Of a DNA stretch of 64,000 nt, positions 42,851 to 51,823 are shown piece after piece (the stretch's first letter is position 1; the number at the start of each line of letters is the position of its first letter). The stretch comes from Streptomyces sp. NBC_01268 (GTDB lineage Bacteria > Actinomycetota > Actinomycetes > Streptomycetales > Streptomycetaceae): the NCBI RefSeq assembly GCF_036240795.1, contig NZ_CP108454.1, positions 62,001-126,000 of the forward strand. The letters are read 5' to 3'. The notes beneath the pieces were generated by a model that was not told where the DNA came from, searched no databases, and worked only from the letters and a program-made list of their open reading frames with translations. The position numbers and the translations under genes were made by a program.

Positions 42851-43407
42851 GTACGCCTGACTGCCTTCCTGCCCCCATGAGGGGATCTCGCACGGCCGAG
42901 GCCGTGGAGATCGCGGGGGCTCATGACTCCCCCATGGGTTCGCCGGCCGTCACCCGGGAGGGAGACCAGCTTGCCAGGGCGAGCCCGTCCAGCATGAGAC
43001 AAGGCCTCAGCCCGGTGTGGCGCGGACAACCGCGGGCTGGTGGGGGCCGCCACGACCCCGGGTTCCGGGCCTCGGCGTCTCTCCACCCATGGACTTCCGC
43101 GAGCGGTGCGAACGCGGGGTCAGCAGCAGTTGCGGGGTGGTGCCTTCGGCGGGGGCTGGCCGGTCGGCTGCCACCCGGGCCGGCGCGGCGGCGATCGGTG
43201 CTTCGATGACCGGACGTCGGCGCGCCGACACCGGGGCCCGGGGCGGCGTCAGCGTGCCAGCGCCTGGAGGTAGCCGTCTCACGTGGGCACGTACACCCAA
43301 GGGGCGCTGGCCGTGAGCAGTCCGTCCACGGTCGTCGTGTAGGGCACCCCGACGCTCCAGCGGGGCGGGTTGCGGTGTTCCGGGTTCGGCGTCCGTACCC
43401 TGGCAGC
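42851..43407. other. gap, no convincing gene
   Basis: Short minus-strand pieces with protein-like ends occur (for example RWSVGVPYTTTVDGLLTA at about 43,285-43,345), but none has a start or family. The final 50 bases form the promoter and leader of the sirtuin gene. Confidence 0.4.
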
Positions 43408-44298
43408 ATGCGTATGCGCCCGACGCTCTCCTGGACCCCGCCCGCCGATCTGCCGCCGGGCACCACTGATCCGCGGCCGATCGCGGACGCGCTGCGTCGG
43501 GGCGGGGTGCTGGTGCTGAGCGGGGCGGGGATCTCCACGGAGTCGGGGATCCCCGACTACCGGGGCGAGGGCGGCAGCCTGAGCCGGCACACCCCGATGA
43601 CCTATCAGGACTTCCTCGCCGCTCCGAACGCCCGGCGCCGGTACTGGGCGCGCAGCCACCTCGGCTGGCGTACCTTCGGCAGGGCCCGTCCCAACGCCGG
43701 GCACCGGGCCGTTGCCGCGTTCGGCCGCCGTGGCCTGCTGTCGGGGGTCATCACGCAGAACGTGGACAACCTGCACCAGGCTGCGGGCAGCGACGGGGTC
43801 GTGGAGCTTCACGGCAGCCTGGAGCGGGTCGTGTGCCTCGCGTGCGGTGCCCGCAGCCCGCGCCGCGAGCTGGCCCGGCGGCTGGAGGAGGCCAACCCCG
43901 GCTTCGCGCCGGTGGCTGCCGGGATCAACCCCGACGGTGACGCCGACCTCACCGACGAGCAGGTCGCGGACTTCCGGGTGCTGCCCTGCGTGGACTGCGG
44001 CGGGGTCCTCAAGCCGGACGTGGTGTTCTTCGGGGAGAACGTCCCGCCGGATCGCGTCGAGCACTGCCGTCGGCTGGTCCGCGAGGCCGCCTCGTTGCTG
44101 GTGCTCGGCTCCTCGCTGACGGTGATGTCGGGGCTCCGCTTCGTCCGCCAGGCGGCCGAGTCGGAGAAGCCGGTACTGATCGTCAACCGGGACCCGACCC
44201 GAGGGGACGCCCATGCGGTCACCCGGGTCGCGCTCCCCCTGGGGGCGACGCTCACCGCGGTGGCGGAGCTGCTCGGCGTCACGTCGGACACGGTCTAG
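43408..44298 (+). CDS. SIR2-family NAD-dependent protein deacylase
   Basis: A 296-aa sirtuin that removes acyl groups from lysines using NAD. Motifs: GAGIS at 39-43 with [22 protein letters not shown] near residue 117, the catalytic His in VVELHGSLE near 135, and two zinc Cys pairs (CLACG and PCVDCGG). [12 protein letters not shown] follows, then GSSLTV and VNRDPTRGD, which complete the NAD site. An N-terminal extension of about 30 residues precedes the core. ATG 43,408 is the nearest start to the conserved region. The gene is alone; adjacent genes run on the opposite strand. Confidence 0.92.
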   Translation: MRMRPTLSWTPPADLPPGTTDPRPIADALRRGGVLVLSGAGISTESGIPDYRGEGGSLSRHTPMTYQDFLAAPNARRRYWARSHLGWRTFGRARPNAGHRAVAAFGRRGLLSGVITQNVDNLHQAAGSDGVVELHGSLERVVCLACGARSPRRELARRLEEANPGFAPVAAGINPDGDADLTDEQVADFRVLPCVDCGGVLKPDVVFFGENVPPDRVEHCRRLVREAASLLVLGSSLTVMSGLRFVRQAAESEKPVLIVNRDPTRGDAHAVTRVALPLGATLTAVAELLGVTSDTV

Positions 44299-44396
44299 AC
44301 GTAGGGACCCGCACGGTTGGCGACTCGGCTGACGGGCGGGGGGCCGTCGACTGCGGCGCCGGCCTGGCGGTGACGGGCGGAGAGGCCCGGTGGGGC

Positions 44397-45608
44397 CTAT
44401 CGGAGCGACCGCTTCAGCTCCTCCAGGTGGCCGCGCACCTCGGGGAGTCCGGGGTGGTCGGGGCCTCCGACGCGCAGCAGGGCGGCGACGAGCCGTTCGG
44501 TCGCCTCGACGGCCTCGGCGATCCGGCCTGCCCGGTCGAGGACGTTGACCAGGTAGACGAGGGCGTCCAGGGTCCTTCCGTGGTCGGCGCCGAAGGAGTG
44601 CTCGCACGCCGCGAGGGCCTCCTCCAGGTGGGGAATGGCCCGGTCGGGGTGGCCGCCGTCCAGGTGGGCGATGGCGAGGTTGTGGTAGCGGTAGGAGATG
44701 GCCTCGCTGTCCGGGCCGTGGATCTGCTCGAGGCCCGCGATGGCCCGCTCGTAGCAGGCGATGGCCGCCTCCAGGTCCTGTTCGTCGTGGTGGAGGTGGG
44801 CGAGGTTGTCGATCCAGACGTAGGTGTCGAGGTGGTGCGCGCCGTAGAAGCGCTCGCTGTCCCTGATGATCTCCTGGCACAGGGCGATGGCCTCGGCCCG
44901 TCGGCCCGCGTCGCGGTGGGCGTCGAACAGCTTGGCCTTGCGGTTCCGCACCGTCTCGGCCCCCGGCGGGAGCAGCCTCTCACTGACCGCCACCGTCTCC
45001 TCCAGCAGGGCGATGGCCCGGTCGGTCATCCCGGCCGCGGCGCAGGCGTCCGACAGCTTCTCGCGGGCGGTCAGCGTGGCCTCGTCGTCGCGGGCCTCGT
45101 CGTGCTTGCGGCCCTCCAGGACCCGTTCGAGGTACGGGATGGCGAGCTCTGGCCGGCCCGCGGTCAGATGGGTGTGTCCGATGGACTGGCAGGTGCTCAG
45201 TGTGGCGCGGTGGTCCGGACCCAGTGAGGCCTCCTGGTAGCCCAGGTTCACCTCCAGCAGGGCGAGCACCCGGTCGGCCATCCGCGTGTCGCCCGGCGGG
45301 GCCGCGGCGGCCCAGGAGCCCAGCAGCATCGCGTAGTTGTTGCGCGTCAGCAGCACGTCCTCGTGTCCCGGGCCCAGGTCGCGCTCCATCTCCGCGAGCT
45401 CTGCGTGCCACTGCGTGATCAAGTCGGGCGTCAGGTGCAACGCGGGGGTGTCGTGGTGCTCGTCCAGCCGGAGGTCGAGGGGCTCCGGCTCCGCGGGAGC
45501 GTCGGCCTCGGCCGGGCCGCCCGGCTCGGCGGGGCCCGCGGGCTCGGCGGGGCCCGGCGGATCGGCCGGGGTGTCCTGGGCGCCCTTCTTGCGGAACAAC
45601 GCGGTCAC
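44397..45608 (-). CDS. TPR protein, third gene of the STAND operon
   Basis: A 403-aa soluble protein. GTG 45,608 has GAGGAG directly upstream and lies 23 bases after the stop of the NTPase gene, so the two are cotranscribed. A 65-residue Pro/Ala/Glu-rich N-terminus (with PGPAEPAGPAEPG) is followed by about seven tetratricopeptide repeats to the end (TCQSIGHTHLTAGRPELAIP, YERAIAGLEQIHGPDSEAI, YHNLAIAHLDGGHPDRAIP). Such repeats bind other proteins. The NTPase also ends in TPR and propeller regions, so this protein probably acts with it, as sensor, adaptor or regulator. No enzymatic motif. Confidence 0.85.
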   Translation of the reverse strand: MTALFRKKGAQDTPADPPGPAEPAGPAEPGGPAEADAPAEPEPLDLRLDEHHDTPALHLTPDLITQWHAELAEMERDLGPGHEDVLLTRNNYAMLLGSWAAAAPPGDTRMADRVLALLEVNLGYQEASLGPDHRATLSTCQSIGHTHLTAGRPELAIPYLERVLEGRKHDEARDDEATLTAREKLSDACAAAGMTDRAIALLEETVAVSERLLPPGAETVRNRKAKLFDAHRDAGRRAEAIALCQEIIRDSERFYGAHHLDTYVWIDNLAHLHHDEQDLEAAIACYERAIAGLEQIHGPDSEAISYRYHNLAIAHLDGGHPDRAIPHLEEALAACEHSFGADHGRTLDALVYLVNVLDRAGRIAEAVEATERLVAALLRVGGPDHPGLPEVRGHLEELKRSLR

Positions 45609-45631
45609 TCTCCTCGCTCCGGTGGCGGTGG

Positions 45632-48600
45632 TCAGTCGGCGGACGCGAGGTCCCGTACGAGTCCGAGCAGCTCGCGGACGGCCGCGGGCGCCGCGGCGCC
45701 GCCGTCGAGGAAGGTGCCGAGTGCCGCCCGGTCGGCGGGGGTCAGCGAGGCGACCGGCCGCCCGGCGAAGGAGAGCGGGAGGCCGAGGTCGTGCACCTCG
45801 TCGCCGTGGACCACGTACCGGCCTCCCGGTGAGGCGGTGACCGTCCGGGGCCTGCGCCCGGAGGTCCCCGCGAGCGGCCGCGGGGTCGGCACCGGGGCGA
45901 GGTCCACGGCGTCGAAGGTGTGCACGGTCTCCTCCCCCGCCGCCCCGCCGCCGAGCACCCGCCACGCCGGCACCGCGAACAGGTGGTCCATGCGGGGGGA
46001 GTCGGACATGGCGGTCACCAGGGTCCGGTCGGCCTCCTGCTCGAACAGCCAGACGCCGCCGGTCGACGCGGAGGTGACCACCTCGTCCGGCGACAGGAAC
46101 ACCGCGGCATCCACCTCACCGTGCCCTTCCGGCACCCGCCACCAAGAGCGGGCGGACAACGGCTCAAGCCCGGCGTCGGTCAGGACCACGCGTTCGCCGC
46201 CCGCGAGCAGGACCCGCTGCCCGGTCGGGTCGACGGCGTAGGTGGTGCAGTTCTGGACCAGTCCGAGGTCGACCAGGCGGACCTCACGCACCGGCCGGCC
46301 CGGCTCCGCGACCAGGGCGACGGACGCACCCCACGGCAGGATCACGAACCCGCCGGCCGTCGCGAAGATCCGGGCCTCCATGAGGGTGGGATCGCTCGAA
46401 AGGACCTCCATCCGTCCGCCAGGCCGGTACAGGACGAGCTCGATCTGGCCCCAGAGCCTGCCCGTGCGCACAGCGAGGACGGCATCGGGCCCGAGGCAGG
46501 CCACCGGATCGGTCCCCGTCCTGACGTGGTCGGCCGACCAGAGGAGCGAGCGGCCGGCGAGGTCGTACACGTCGATGCGGGTGGCGTGCTCGCCGCGGCG
46601 GCGCTCCTTGCCCGGACGGTACGTCTCCCACGCCATCACCGGCTGCTGCCCGGGCGCGAACGAGACCCGCTCCGGTGCGCCGAGAGCGCCGGTGCGGGGC
46701 AGCCGCCACACCGCCCGCGCGGCCGCGGCCCGGGCGGCCCGGTCGACGGCGTGCGGCCGCCGGCTCCGGGCGGCGAGCCGCAGCGCGGCCGACCGGGCGG
46801 GCCCGTCCTCGGGAGGGGCCCAGTGGTCGGGGCCGTGGGCGTGGGCGATCCTGACCGCGTCGGGGGCGGGGACCGCGCGCAGGAGGTCCCACAGGCCCCG
46901 CGGGTCGGCGGCCCGTACCAGCCGCTCGGCCTCCGCGTCGATCTCGGCCGGCCCGCCCCAGGGCAGCCGGTCGGCGCCGCGCCGCCCGCGCAGGTAGTGC
47001 CGGGCCTTGTGGATGGCGATGAACGCGGCCTCGGCGGCTTCGCCCGGCTCGGGCCCGAGGACGGCCAGGCGCTCCCGCTGGAGTGCGAGGACCTCCTCGA
47101 CGAGCGCGGCCGCCTCGGTGTGCCGGTCCAGCGCGATGAGCCGGTCCGCAGCCTCGTCGATCCGGCCGGGCAGGGCGTCCCGGTGACCGGGGCTGACCGC
47201 GGCGAGCTGGCGGTAGAGGTGGAGCGCCTCCAGCAGTGCGCCGACGGCTTCGACACGGCGGCCGGCCGCCCACAGGTGAGTGCTCTGCAGAGAGAGGGAA
47301 TGAGCCAGGTCACGCCCGTGAAAGGCGGGGCTGAACTCGGCCATCTGGCGCGCGTTCGCCACCACGACCGCGGCGCCTTCGATCGCCTCCTGTGGGCGGC
47401 CCTCGGTCGTCAGCAGGGCTCCCCTGATCGTCTGCACGAGGCCCACGTCGGAGGACATGGACCACCAGCGGAAGGGGTCCTGGTCCAGCAGGTCCGCGAA
47501 GGCCTGATGGGCCTCCGCGAGGGAGGCGTGCGCCTGCGCCAGGTCCCCGGTCTCCCAGCGGGCGACGGCCAGCCTGGTGTGCGCGATGCCCAGAGAGCCC
47601 AGGACGGCGCCAGGTCGCCGCAGTCGCTCCTCGTCGTCCTCCTCGCCCTGCTGCCCCTCCTCGGCCCCCCTTTCCGCCTCCGCCCGCAGCAGCGTGATCG
47701 CCTCCTCCAAGAGGGCGGCCCGCCGCCCTCCCGGGATCTCGCCGATGAACAGACCACCCAGGTTGAGAAGGGCGTCCGCGTAGTCGGGCAGGTGTGCCGG
47801 GTCCTGCGCGGCGGCCTCCCGGGCGAGGCGTACGGCCTCCTCCATGTGCGGGAGCGCCTCGGCGCGGCGGTCCGCCCTGAGGTGGGCGGAGGAGAGCTCG
47901 GCGTGGAGGCGGGAGCGCTCCGCCGGGTGCTCGGCTCGCTGGAGCCGGCGGGTGGTGATCCGGGCGGCGAGTTCCCCCGCCCCGGCACCCATGCGTACGT
48001 CTCCCCGCGGCACCAGGGGGGCGATGGCCTCGAGGACGTCGGGGTCCACGAAGTCGAGGGCGGCGATCGCGGCCAGTACGGCGTCGCCGCCCCGGACGGC
48101 GAGGGCCGGGTCGCGGCGCAACAGCGGGAAGAGGACGTCGGGGCCGATGTGTGGCCAGCGCTCGGCCGCGGCGAGGAGGAAGGTGAGGGAGCGGGGGGTC
48201 CAGGCGGGCGCGTTCCCGGTCTCGCGCCGCAGGATGCGGGCGACGGCGGTCACGGACCACAGATCGGTGGGATAGCCGCTGACGGGGCTACCCGGGAGGG
48301 TCAGGGCCAGGTAGTCCTCGGCGAGCCGGTCGGGGAGCATCGGTTCGAGCACGTGGGCGGCCGCCGGGTCGGTGGGCGGGTAGCGCTCGGCGTGAGCGCT
48401 CAGGAGGCCGTCCACGGGGGTGCGCAGGAGGAGACGGTCCAGCAACGGGCGGGCGTCGGCGCGGCGCATCGGGCCGGTGAGGACGGCGGTGAAGACGGTC
48501 CGCGCGAGGTCGACGGCGTACCGGTCGTGGCCCCCGGGCAACCGGACTGCCGGCTGCCCGGCGGCGTCGTGCTCGCCGGGCGGCCGGCGCCAGTTCTCGT

Positions 48601-49501
48601 GTTCGCGGTCGAGGAGGTACGCGGTCATGCCGGTGAGGTCGGACGGCGGCTCCCGGCCGGCGGCGCGGGCGTCGACGGCGACGAGGGCGGCCATGTGGAC
48701 GGCGAGGGTCAGCCCGAAGTCGGGACGGGCGAGGTCCTCGTACGGCGGACGCAGCGCGGCCAGGGCGGTGGGGTCGGGGTAATGGGAGGCGAAGCTGCGG
48801 CCTGCGGCCTCGAACATGCGGAGGCGTTCGCCGCCCTGTCGGCCGGAGAGCGGGCCCAGGGGCTGGTCGGAGAGGTCGGTGGCGCGCCGCTGGCGCGTCA
48901 GCTGGGCCCGGAGGGCGGGCCAGGGGCGCACGGAGCGGGCGATGAGGAGGACCCGGGCGGGGAGTTCGCCGAGGAGGAGGCCGTTGTGGAAGAGCCACCG
49001 CAGATGGGCGTCGGGCCAGCGGTCGGCGTAGTCGACGAGCAGCAGGACGCCGGTCCTGTGGTCGGTGCGAAGGTCCTGGCTGCCTTCGGCGGGCGGATAG
49101 GTGTCCGTGCCGTGCACGGCGTCCACCACGAGCCAGCCCGCTTCGGCGCTCTCGGCGGCGAGGCGAGCGGCGAGGCGTGACTTGCCCGCGCCACCGGGGC
49201 CGTGCAGCCACCGCACGGCCGACCGGACGGGCCGGTCGCGCCACTGGCGCAGCCCGGCCAGGTCCGCCTCGCGGCCGGTGAACTCCACGATCTCGCTGCG
49301 GGCGTCGAGCATGCGGCTGGGCTGGGCGCGCAGCCAGGCCGAGTCCCGCCGCAGGGGATCGGCGGAGCCGCGGGTGTCGCGTGCGTAGAGGAGGTAGACG
49401 GGTGTGCCGTCGCCGAAGACGTGGATGTCGGCGCCGACCGCGCCGTAGGCGAAGCCGGCGACGGCGTGGACCTGCTGATGGACCTGGTCGGGGAGGTCCA
49501 C
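45632..49501 (-). CDS. STAND/NLR-like NTPase with TPR and propeller regions
   Basis: A 1,289-aa protein. GTG 49,501 lies two bases after the upstream gene's stop, which shows coupled translation; longer frames upstream overlap that gene and are rejected. The N-terminus (residues 16-38) carries FAYGAVGADIHVFGDG, a motif resembling one in the upstream protein. Next comes FTGREADLAGL (73-84), Walker A GPGGAGKS (101-108) and Walker B VLLLVDYAD (152-160) of a STAND-type NTPase. A helical region runs to about 600, TPR-like repeats cover about 620-900, and a beta-rich, WD-like propeller ends the protein (about 980-1289; GFVILPWGASVAL, AVFLSPDEVVTSAS). This is the layout of bacterial NLR-like sensors in conflict or programmed-death systems. 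The ligand is unknown. Confidence 0.88.
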   Translation of the reverse strand: MDLPDQVHQQVHAVAGFAYGAVGADIHVFGDGTPVYLLYARDTRGSADPLRRDSAWLRAQPSRMLDARSEIVEFTGREADLAGLRQWRDRPVRSAVRWLHGPGGAGKSRLAARLAAESAEAGWLVVDAVHGTDTYPPAEGSQDLRTDHRTGVLLLVDYADRWPDAHLRWLFHNGLLLGELPARVLLIARSVRPWPALRAQLTRQRRATDLSDQPLGPLSGRQGGERLRMFEAAGRSFASHYPDPTALAALRPPYEDLARPDFGLTLAVHMAALVAVDARAAGREPPSDLTGMTAYLLDREHENWRRPPGEHDAAGQPAVRLPGGHDRYAVDLARTVFTAVLTGPMRRADARPLLDRLLLRTPVDGLLSAHAERYPPTDPAAAHVLEPMLPDRLAEDYLALTLPGSPVSGYPTDLWSVTAVARILRRETGNAPAWTPRSLTFLLAAAERWPHIGPDVLFPLLRRDPALAVRGGDAVLAAIAALDFVDPDVLEAIAPLVPRGDVRMGAGAGELAARITTRRLQRAEHPAERSRLHAELSSAHLRADRRAEALPHMEEAVRLAREAAAQDPAHLPDYADALLNLGGLFIGEIPGGRRAALLEEAITLLRAEAERGAEEGQQGEEDDEERLRRPGAVLGSLGIAHTRLAVARWETGDLAQAHASLAEAHQAFADLLDQDPFRWWSMSSDVGLVQTIRGALLTTEGRPQEAIEGAAVVVANARQMAEFSPAFHGRDLAHSLSLQSTHLWAAGRRVEAVGALLEALHLYRQLAAVSPGHRDALPGRIDEAADRLIALDRHTEAAALVEEVLALQRERLAVLGPEPGEAAEAAFIAIHKARHYLRGRRGADRLPWGGPAEIDAEAERLVRAADPRGLWDLLRAVPAPDAVRIAHAHGPDHWAPPEDGPARSAALRLAARSRRPHAVDRAARAAAARAVWRLPRTGALGAPERVSFAPGQQPVMAWETYRPGKERRRGEHATRIDVYDLAGRSLLWSADHVRTGTDPVACLGPDAVLAVRTGRLWGQIELVLYRPGGRMEVLSSDPTLMEARIFATAGGFVILPWGASVALVAEPGRPVREVRLVDLGLVQNCTTYAVDPTGQRVLLAGGERVVLTDAGLEPLSARSWWRVPEGHGEVDAAVFLSPDEVVTSASTGGVWLFEQEADRTLVTAMSDSPRMDHLFAVPAWRVLGGGAAGEETVHTFDAVDLAPVPTPRPLAGTSGRRPRTVTASPGGRYVVHGDEVHDLGLPLSFAGRPVASLTPADRAALGTFLDGGAAAPAAVRELLGLVRDLASAD

Positions 49502-49503
49502 GG

Positions 49504-50079
49504 TCAGCGGGCCCCGCCGGTGCCGTCCCGGCCGTGCTGGCCGTCCCCGCCGTGCTGGCTGTCCCCGCCTTGCTGGCTGTCCCCGCCTTGCTGGCCGTTC
49601 CGGCCGTCCTGGCTGTGCTGGCCGTCCATGCTTTCTGGGGCCGGCACGTGTCCGTCGCTTGCCTGGTGGTAGTGGATGCTGCCGCCCTGGACGGCGAAGA
49701 GGGTGCCGTGGTCGCGCGCGGTGTTGTTCTGCGTCCACACCTGCTGCCCGTCGGCCGGCCCGCCGCGCACGCTCTCGACCAGTGCCCGCAGGTCCGCCTC
49801 GTATTCGGGGTGCTCCTCAAGCAGCAGAATCAGCCGACGGCGCCACACCGGCAGCAGCTCCGCTCGGATCTCGTCCGCGTCGCCGTCCGGATCCGCGCGG
49901 CCGACCAGGGCAGCGTCCTCGTCGAGCTGGGCCCCGATCGCGCTGCCCCGCGCCTCGCCGCCCCGCCCGAAGAGCCGTACGGCTCCACCGCGGGCCCCCT
50001 GCCACAGGTCGGTGGCCATCGCTCCGATCAGAGCGGTCGCGCCCGCCCCGGCGAGCGCCGTCACCTGCTCGGCCAGCAT
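49504..50079 (-). CDS. candidate effector/partner protein with amyloid-like motif, first gene of the STAND operon
   Basis: A 191-aa protein; ATG 50,079 has AGGAGG four bases upstream. The N-terminus (residues 5-25, QVTALAGAGATALIGAMATD) is hydrophobic and could insert into a membrane. A helical part follows (EIRAELLPVWRRRLILLLEE, 70-89). Residues 118-139 hold HGTLFAVQGGSIHYH, of the short G/I/H pattern seen in bacterial amyloid signalling motifs. Residues 152-188 are a Gln/Gly/Asp-rich tail with QQGGDSQ repeats. Its stop is two bases before the NTPase start. By analogy with NLR-linked amyloid pairs, it may be the toxic or executioner partner; this is inference from order and motif only. Confidence 0.7.
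   Translation of the reverse strand: MLAEQVTALAGAGATALIGAMATDLWQGARGGAVRLFGRGGEARGSAIGAQLDEDAALVGRADPDGDADEIRAELLPVWRRRLILLLEEHPEYEADLRALVESVRGGPADGQQVWTQNNTARDHGTLFAVQGGSIHYHQASDGHVPAPESMDGQHSQDGRNGQQGGDSQQGGDSQHGGDGQHGRDGTGGAR
49516..49626 (-). repeat. short tandem repeats encoding the QGD-rich tail
   Basis: Blocks such as TTGCTGGCTGTCCCCGCC recur with a period of about 15-18 bases (five to six codons, QQGGDS type). Copy number could vary between strains, changing tail length. Confidence 0.75.
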
Positions 50080-51083
50080 CCGTCCTCCTGGTGCGGTTCC
50101 ATGCGGAGCCGGTCGGTTCCGAACTGTCCTTGCCCGTAACCAGGTTAGCCCGGGAGTGGCGGCGCGGGCCGGGCCGTCAGCCCGGGAAAGCCGACGACAG
50201 TTCCGGGAGGCGTCCTCGGGGTCCCGGCGGGGCCTCGGCGGGGGGCCCGGCGGGGGCCCCGGCGCGAGCCTCGTAGCCGCCCTTCGACCGGGCCCGCGCC
50301 CACTTCGGGCCCGCGATCGCCGCAGCCGCCTACTGCCTAGCTCCGGCTGATACTCGCGCAGCCCGGCGTCTGACCACCGGACGCTGCCTCCAGCACGGAC
50401 GGATGCATGTGGCCACGGATGGGTGAGGAAATTCGACCGTGTCGGGGAAGACGCCCTCCAGCAGGGGTGAAACAGAGGGGGCGCCCGCACCGGCAGTGCC
50501 GTGAGGCCGGTTGAAGCAGGCATGAGTTCTGTTGCGAGCAGTCCGATACTGACCAGTGCCGCGTCGACGACCGCCGAAGGGGTGGGCGGGGACACCGCCC
50601 TCGGGGCCATACGGCCGACCTGGGCGACCCCGGCCACGCAGCAAGCAAGGATCACCCTGAAGCGCTCGCACAGGCGCCGGACCGGGTCTCCCTACGAGCG
50701 CCTCAGCCAGTACGTCCGGCTCCAGTGCCACGCCGCCGTCGGGCAATTCCTCCGCGGCCTCGCCTATGGCACCGGCCTCAGCCTCGCCGGAACCATCGTC
50801 CTGAGGATGCGTGGACTGTGGTGATCACCCGCGGCGCTGAGCAGCCGATGCCGAGGATACGAGGGGATGCGAGGGTCGTCGGCGCCGGCACCGATGTGCC
50901 GGACCTCGGCGGCGGGTTCGCAGATCAGGCCGGGACGCCTCCTCGCCGTCGCCGAAGCGGTACCGCGCGGACTCGCCATGACAGTCTTGCCGACGCCGCG
51001 GGCGGTCCGCACCCGGGTCTGACCGCCGTCGCCGCCACGTAGACCAGGCAGCCCGGCTTCTCACCCTCGCCGAAACCCTCGAA
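50080..51083. other. 1-kb gap with weak frames
   Basis: The left part holds the promoter of the STAND operon. A plus-strand frame at 50,501-50,824 ends in a hydrophobic helix (LRGLAYGTGLSLAGTIVL) and might be a small gene, but it lacks a ribosome site. A minus-strand segment near 50,830-51,010 (RTARGVGKTVMASPRG) looks like a fragment of unknown family. I cannot support a gene. Confidence 0.35.
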
Positions 51084-51540
51084 ACCCCTGCCCATCCGAA
51101 CGCCCGCGCCTTTCTGGCGCGGGCGTTTCGCTGCCCTCCCCGCGTCTGGCGCGAGTTGCGCCGCATCGGAGCCCTGACCCTCGGCCAGGGCGTGTGGGCC
51201 GTGCCGGACGTACCGGCCTTCCCCGACGGCACCGCCCGGGCTCTGGAACTGACCGACAGGGCCGGCGGCCACGCGGTGACGCCGAGCGCCACGGGGCGCG
51301 GCCCCCGGGGACGCCGCTCGCTTCCGCGCCCTGTTCACGGCGGCCGGGTCGGCGGACTGGGCCGAGTTCCTGGCGGACTGCGGCAAGTTCGAGGAGGAGA
51401 TCGCCGAGGAGATCCGGATCGGCAAGTTCACCCTCACCGAGCTGGAAGAGGAGGAGCAGTCGCTGGAGCGGCTGCGTCGCTGGCACCGCGACCTGACCGC
51501 CCGGGACGTCTTCGGCGCCCCCGAGGGGCGTAGAACCGGG
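51084..51540 (+). pseudogene. frameshifted chromate-resistance ChrB-like gene
   Basis: The first frame reads PPRVWRELRRIGALTLGQGV and VPAFPDGTARALELTDRAGG, the N-terminal ChrB domain pattern. After a shift near 51,300, a second frame gives FRALFTAAGSADWAEFLADC, KFTLTELEEEEQSLERLRRW and DLTARDVFGAPE, the usual continuation and end. The 5' end is replaced by a hairpin-forming sequence and no start is present. An intact member regulates or supports chromate efflux; this copy is dead. Confidence 0.75.
51099..51127. terminator. 12-bp hairpin at the start of the chrB remnant
   Basis: AACGCCCGCGCC, loop TTTCT, GGCGCGGGCGTT. It is perfect over 12 bp and flanked by CGA/TCG, similar in style to the palindrome at 7167-7196. 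It may be a transcription terminator brought in with upstream DNA. Confidence 0.6.
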
Positions 51541-51756
51541 CCCGGCTCGGTCCGGAGGCAGCGCGCGCAGGCCCGGCCGGGCAGACCACGGCGCGGGTTG
51601 CGAGAGACGGCCGAGGCCCCGGCGGGAGAGCGGCCCGGCAGCGGGCGAGCCCCGGCAGGCCGGCGGCGGGGCAACGGGGCAGCCGCCGCGGCCCTGTCCG
51701 CGTCACACTCAGCACCCGCTAGAGAGGCCGGCGACAGCCTGTTTGGCGATTGCGAT

Positions 51757-51802
51757 TGTCAGGGTCCCCCTGACGCCCTAGCCTGCCAGGGAGACCCTGA
51801 CA
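51757..51802. promoter_or_regulatory. double palindromic operator before the ClpX-type zinc-finger gene
   Basis: Site A, GTCAGGG-TCC-CCCTGAC (51,758-51,774), and site B, GCCAGGG-AGA-CCCTGAC (51,785-51,801), have the same symmetric 7-3-7 layout with 27 bases between centres. The pair also forms a larger inverted repeat, TGTCAGGGTC against GACCCTGACA. It ends 21 bases before the ATG at 51,824, so binding would overlap the promoter. Confidence 0.65.
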
Positions 51803-51823
51803 CACCATCACGGGAGCACGCCC

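Noticed and set aside
45920..49180. A 1,086-codon open frame opposite the STAND NTPase
   Set aside because: Low-complexity Gly/Arg/Val translation with no domain. The NTPase on the minus strand has Walker motifs and coupled start signals.
49516..49626. CRISPR-like reading of the short tandem repeats in the small STAND-operon gene
   Set aside because: The period is 15-18 bases, in frame with codons, and the repeats encode a QGD-rich tail.
49502..49738. Longer N-terminus of the STAND NTPase
   Set aside because: It overlaps the coding tail of the upstream gene in another frame. The GTG two bases after that gene's stop gives the expected N-terminus.
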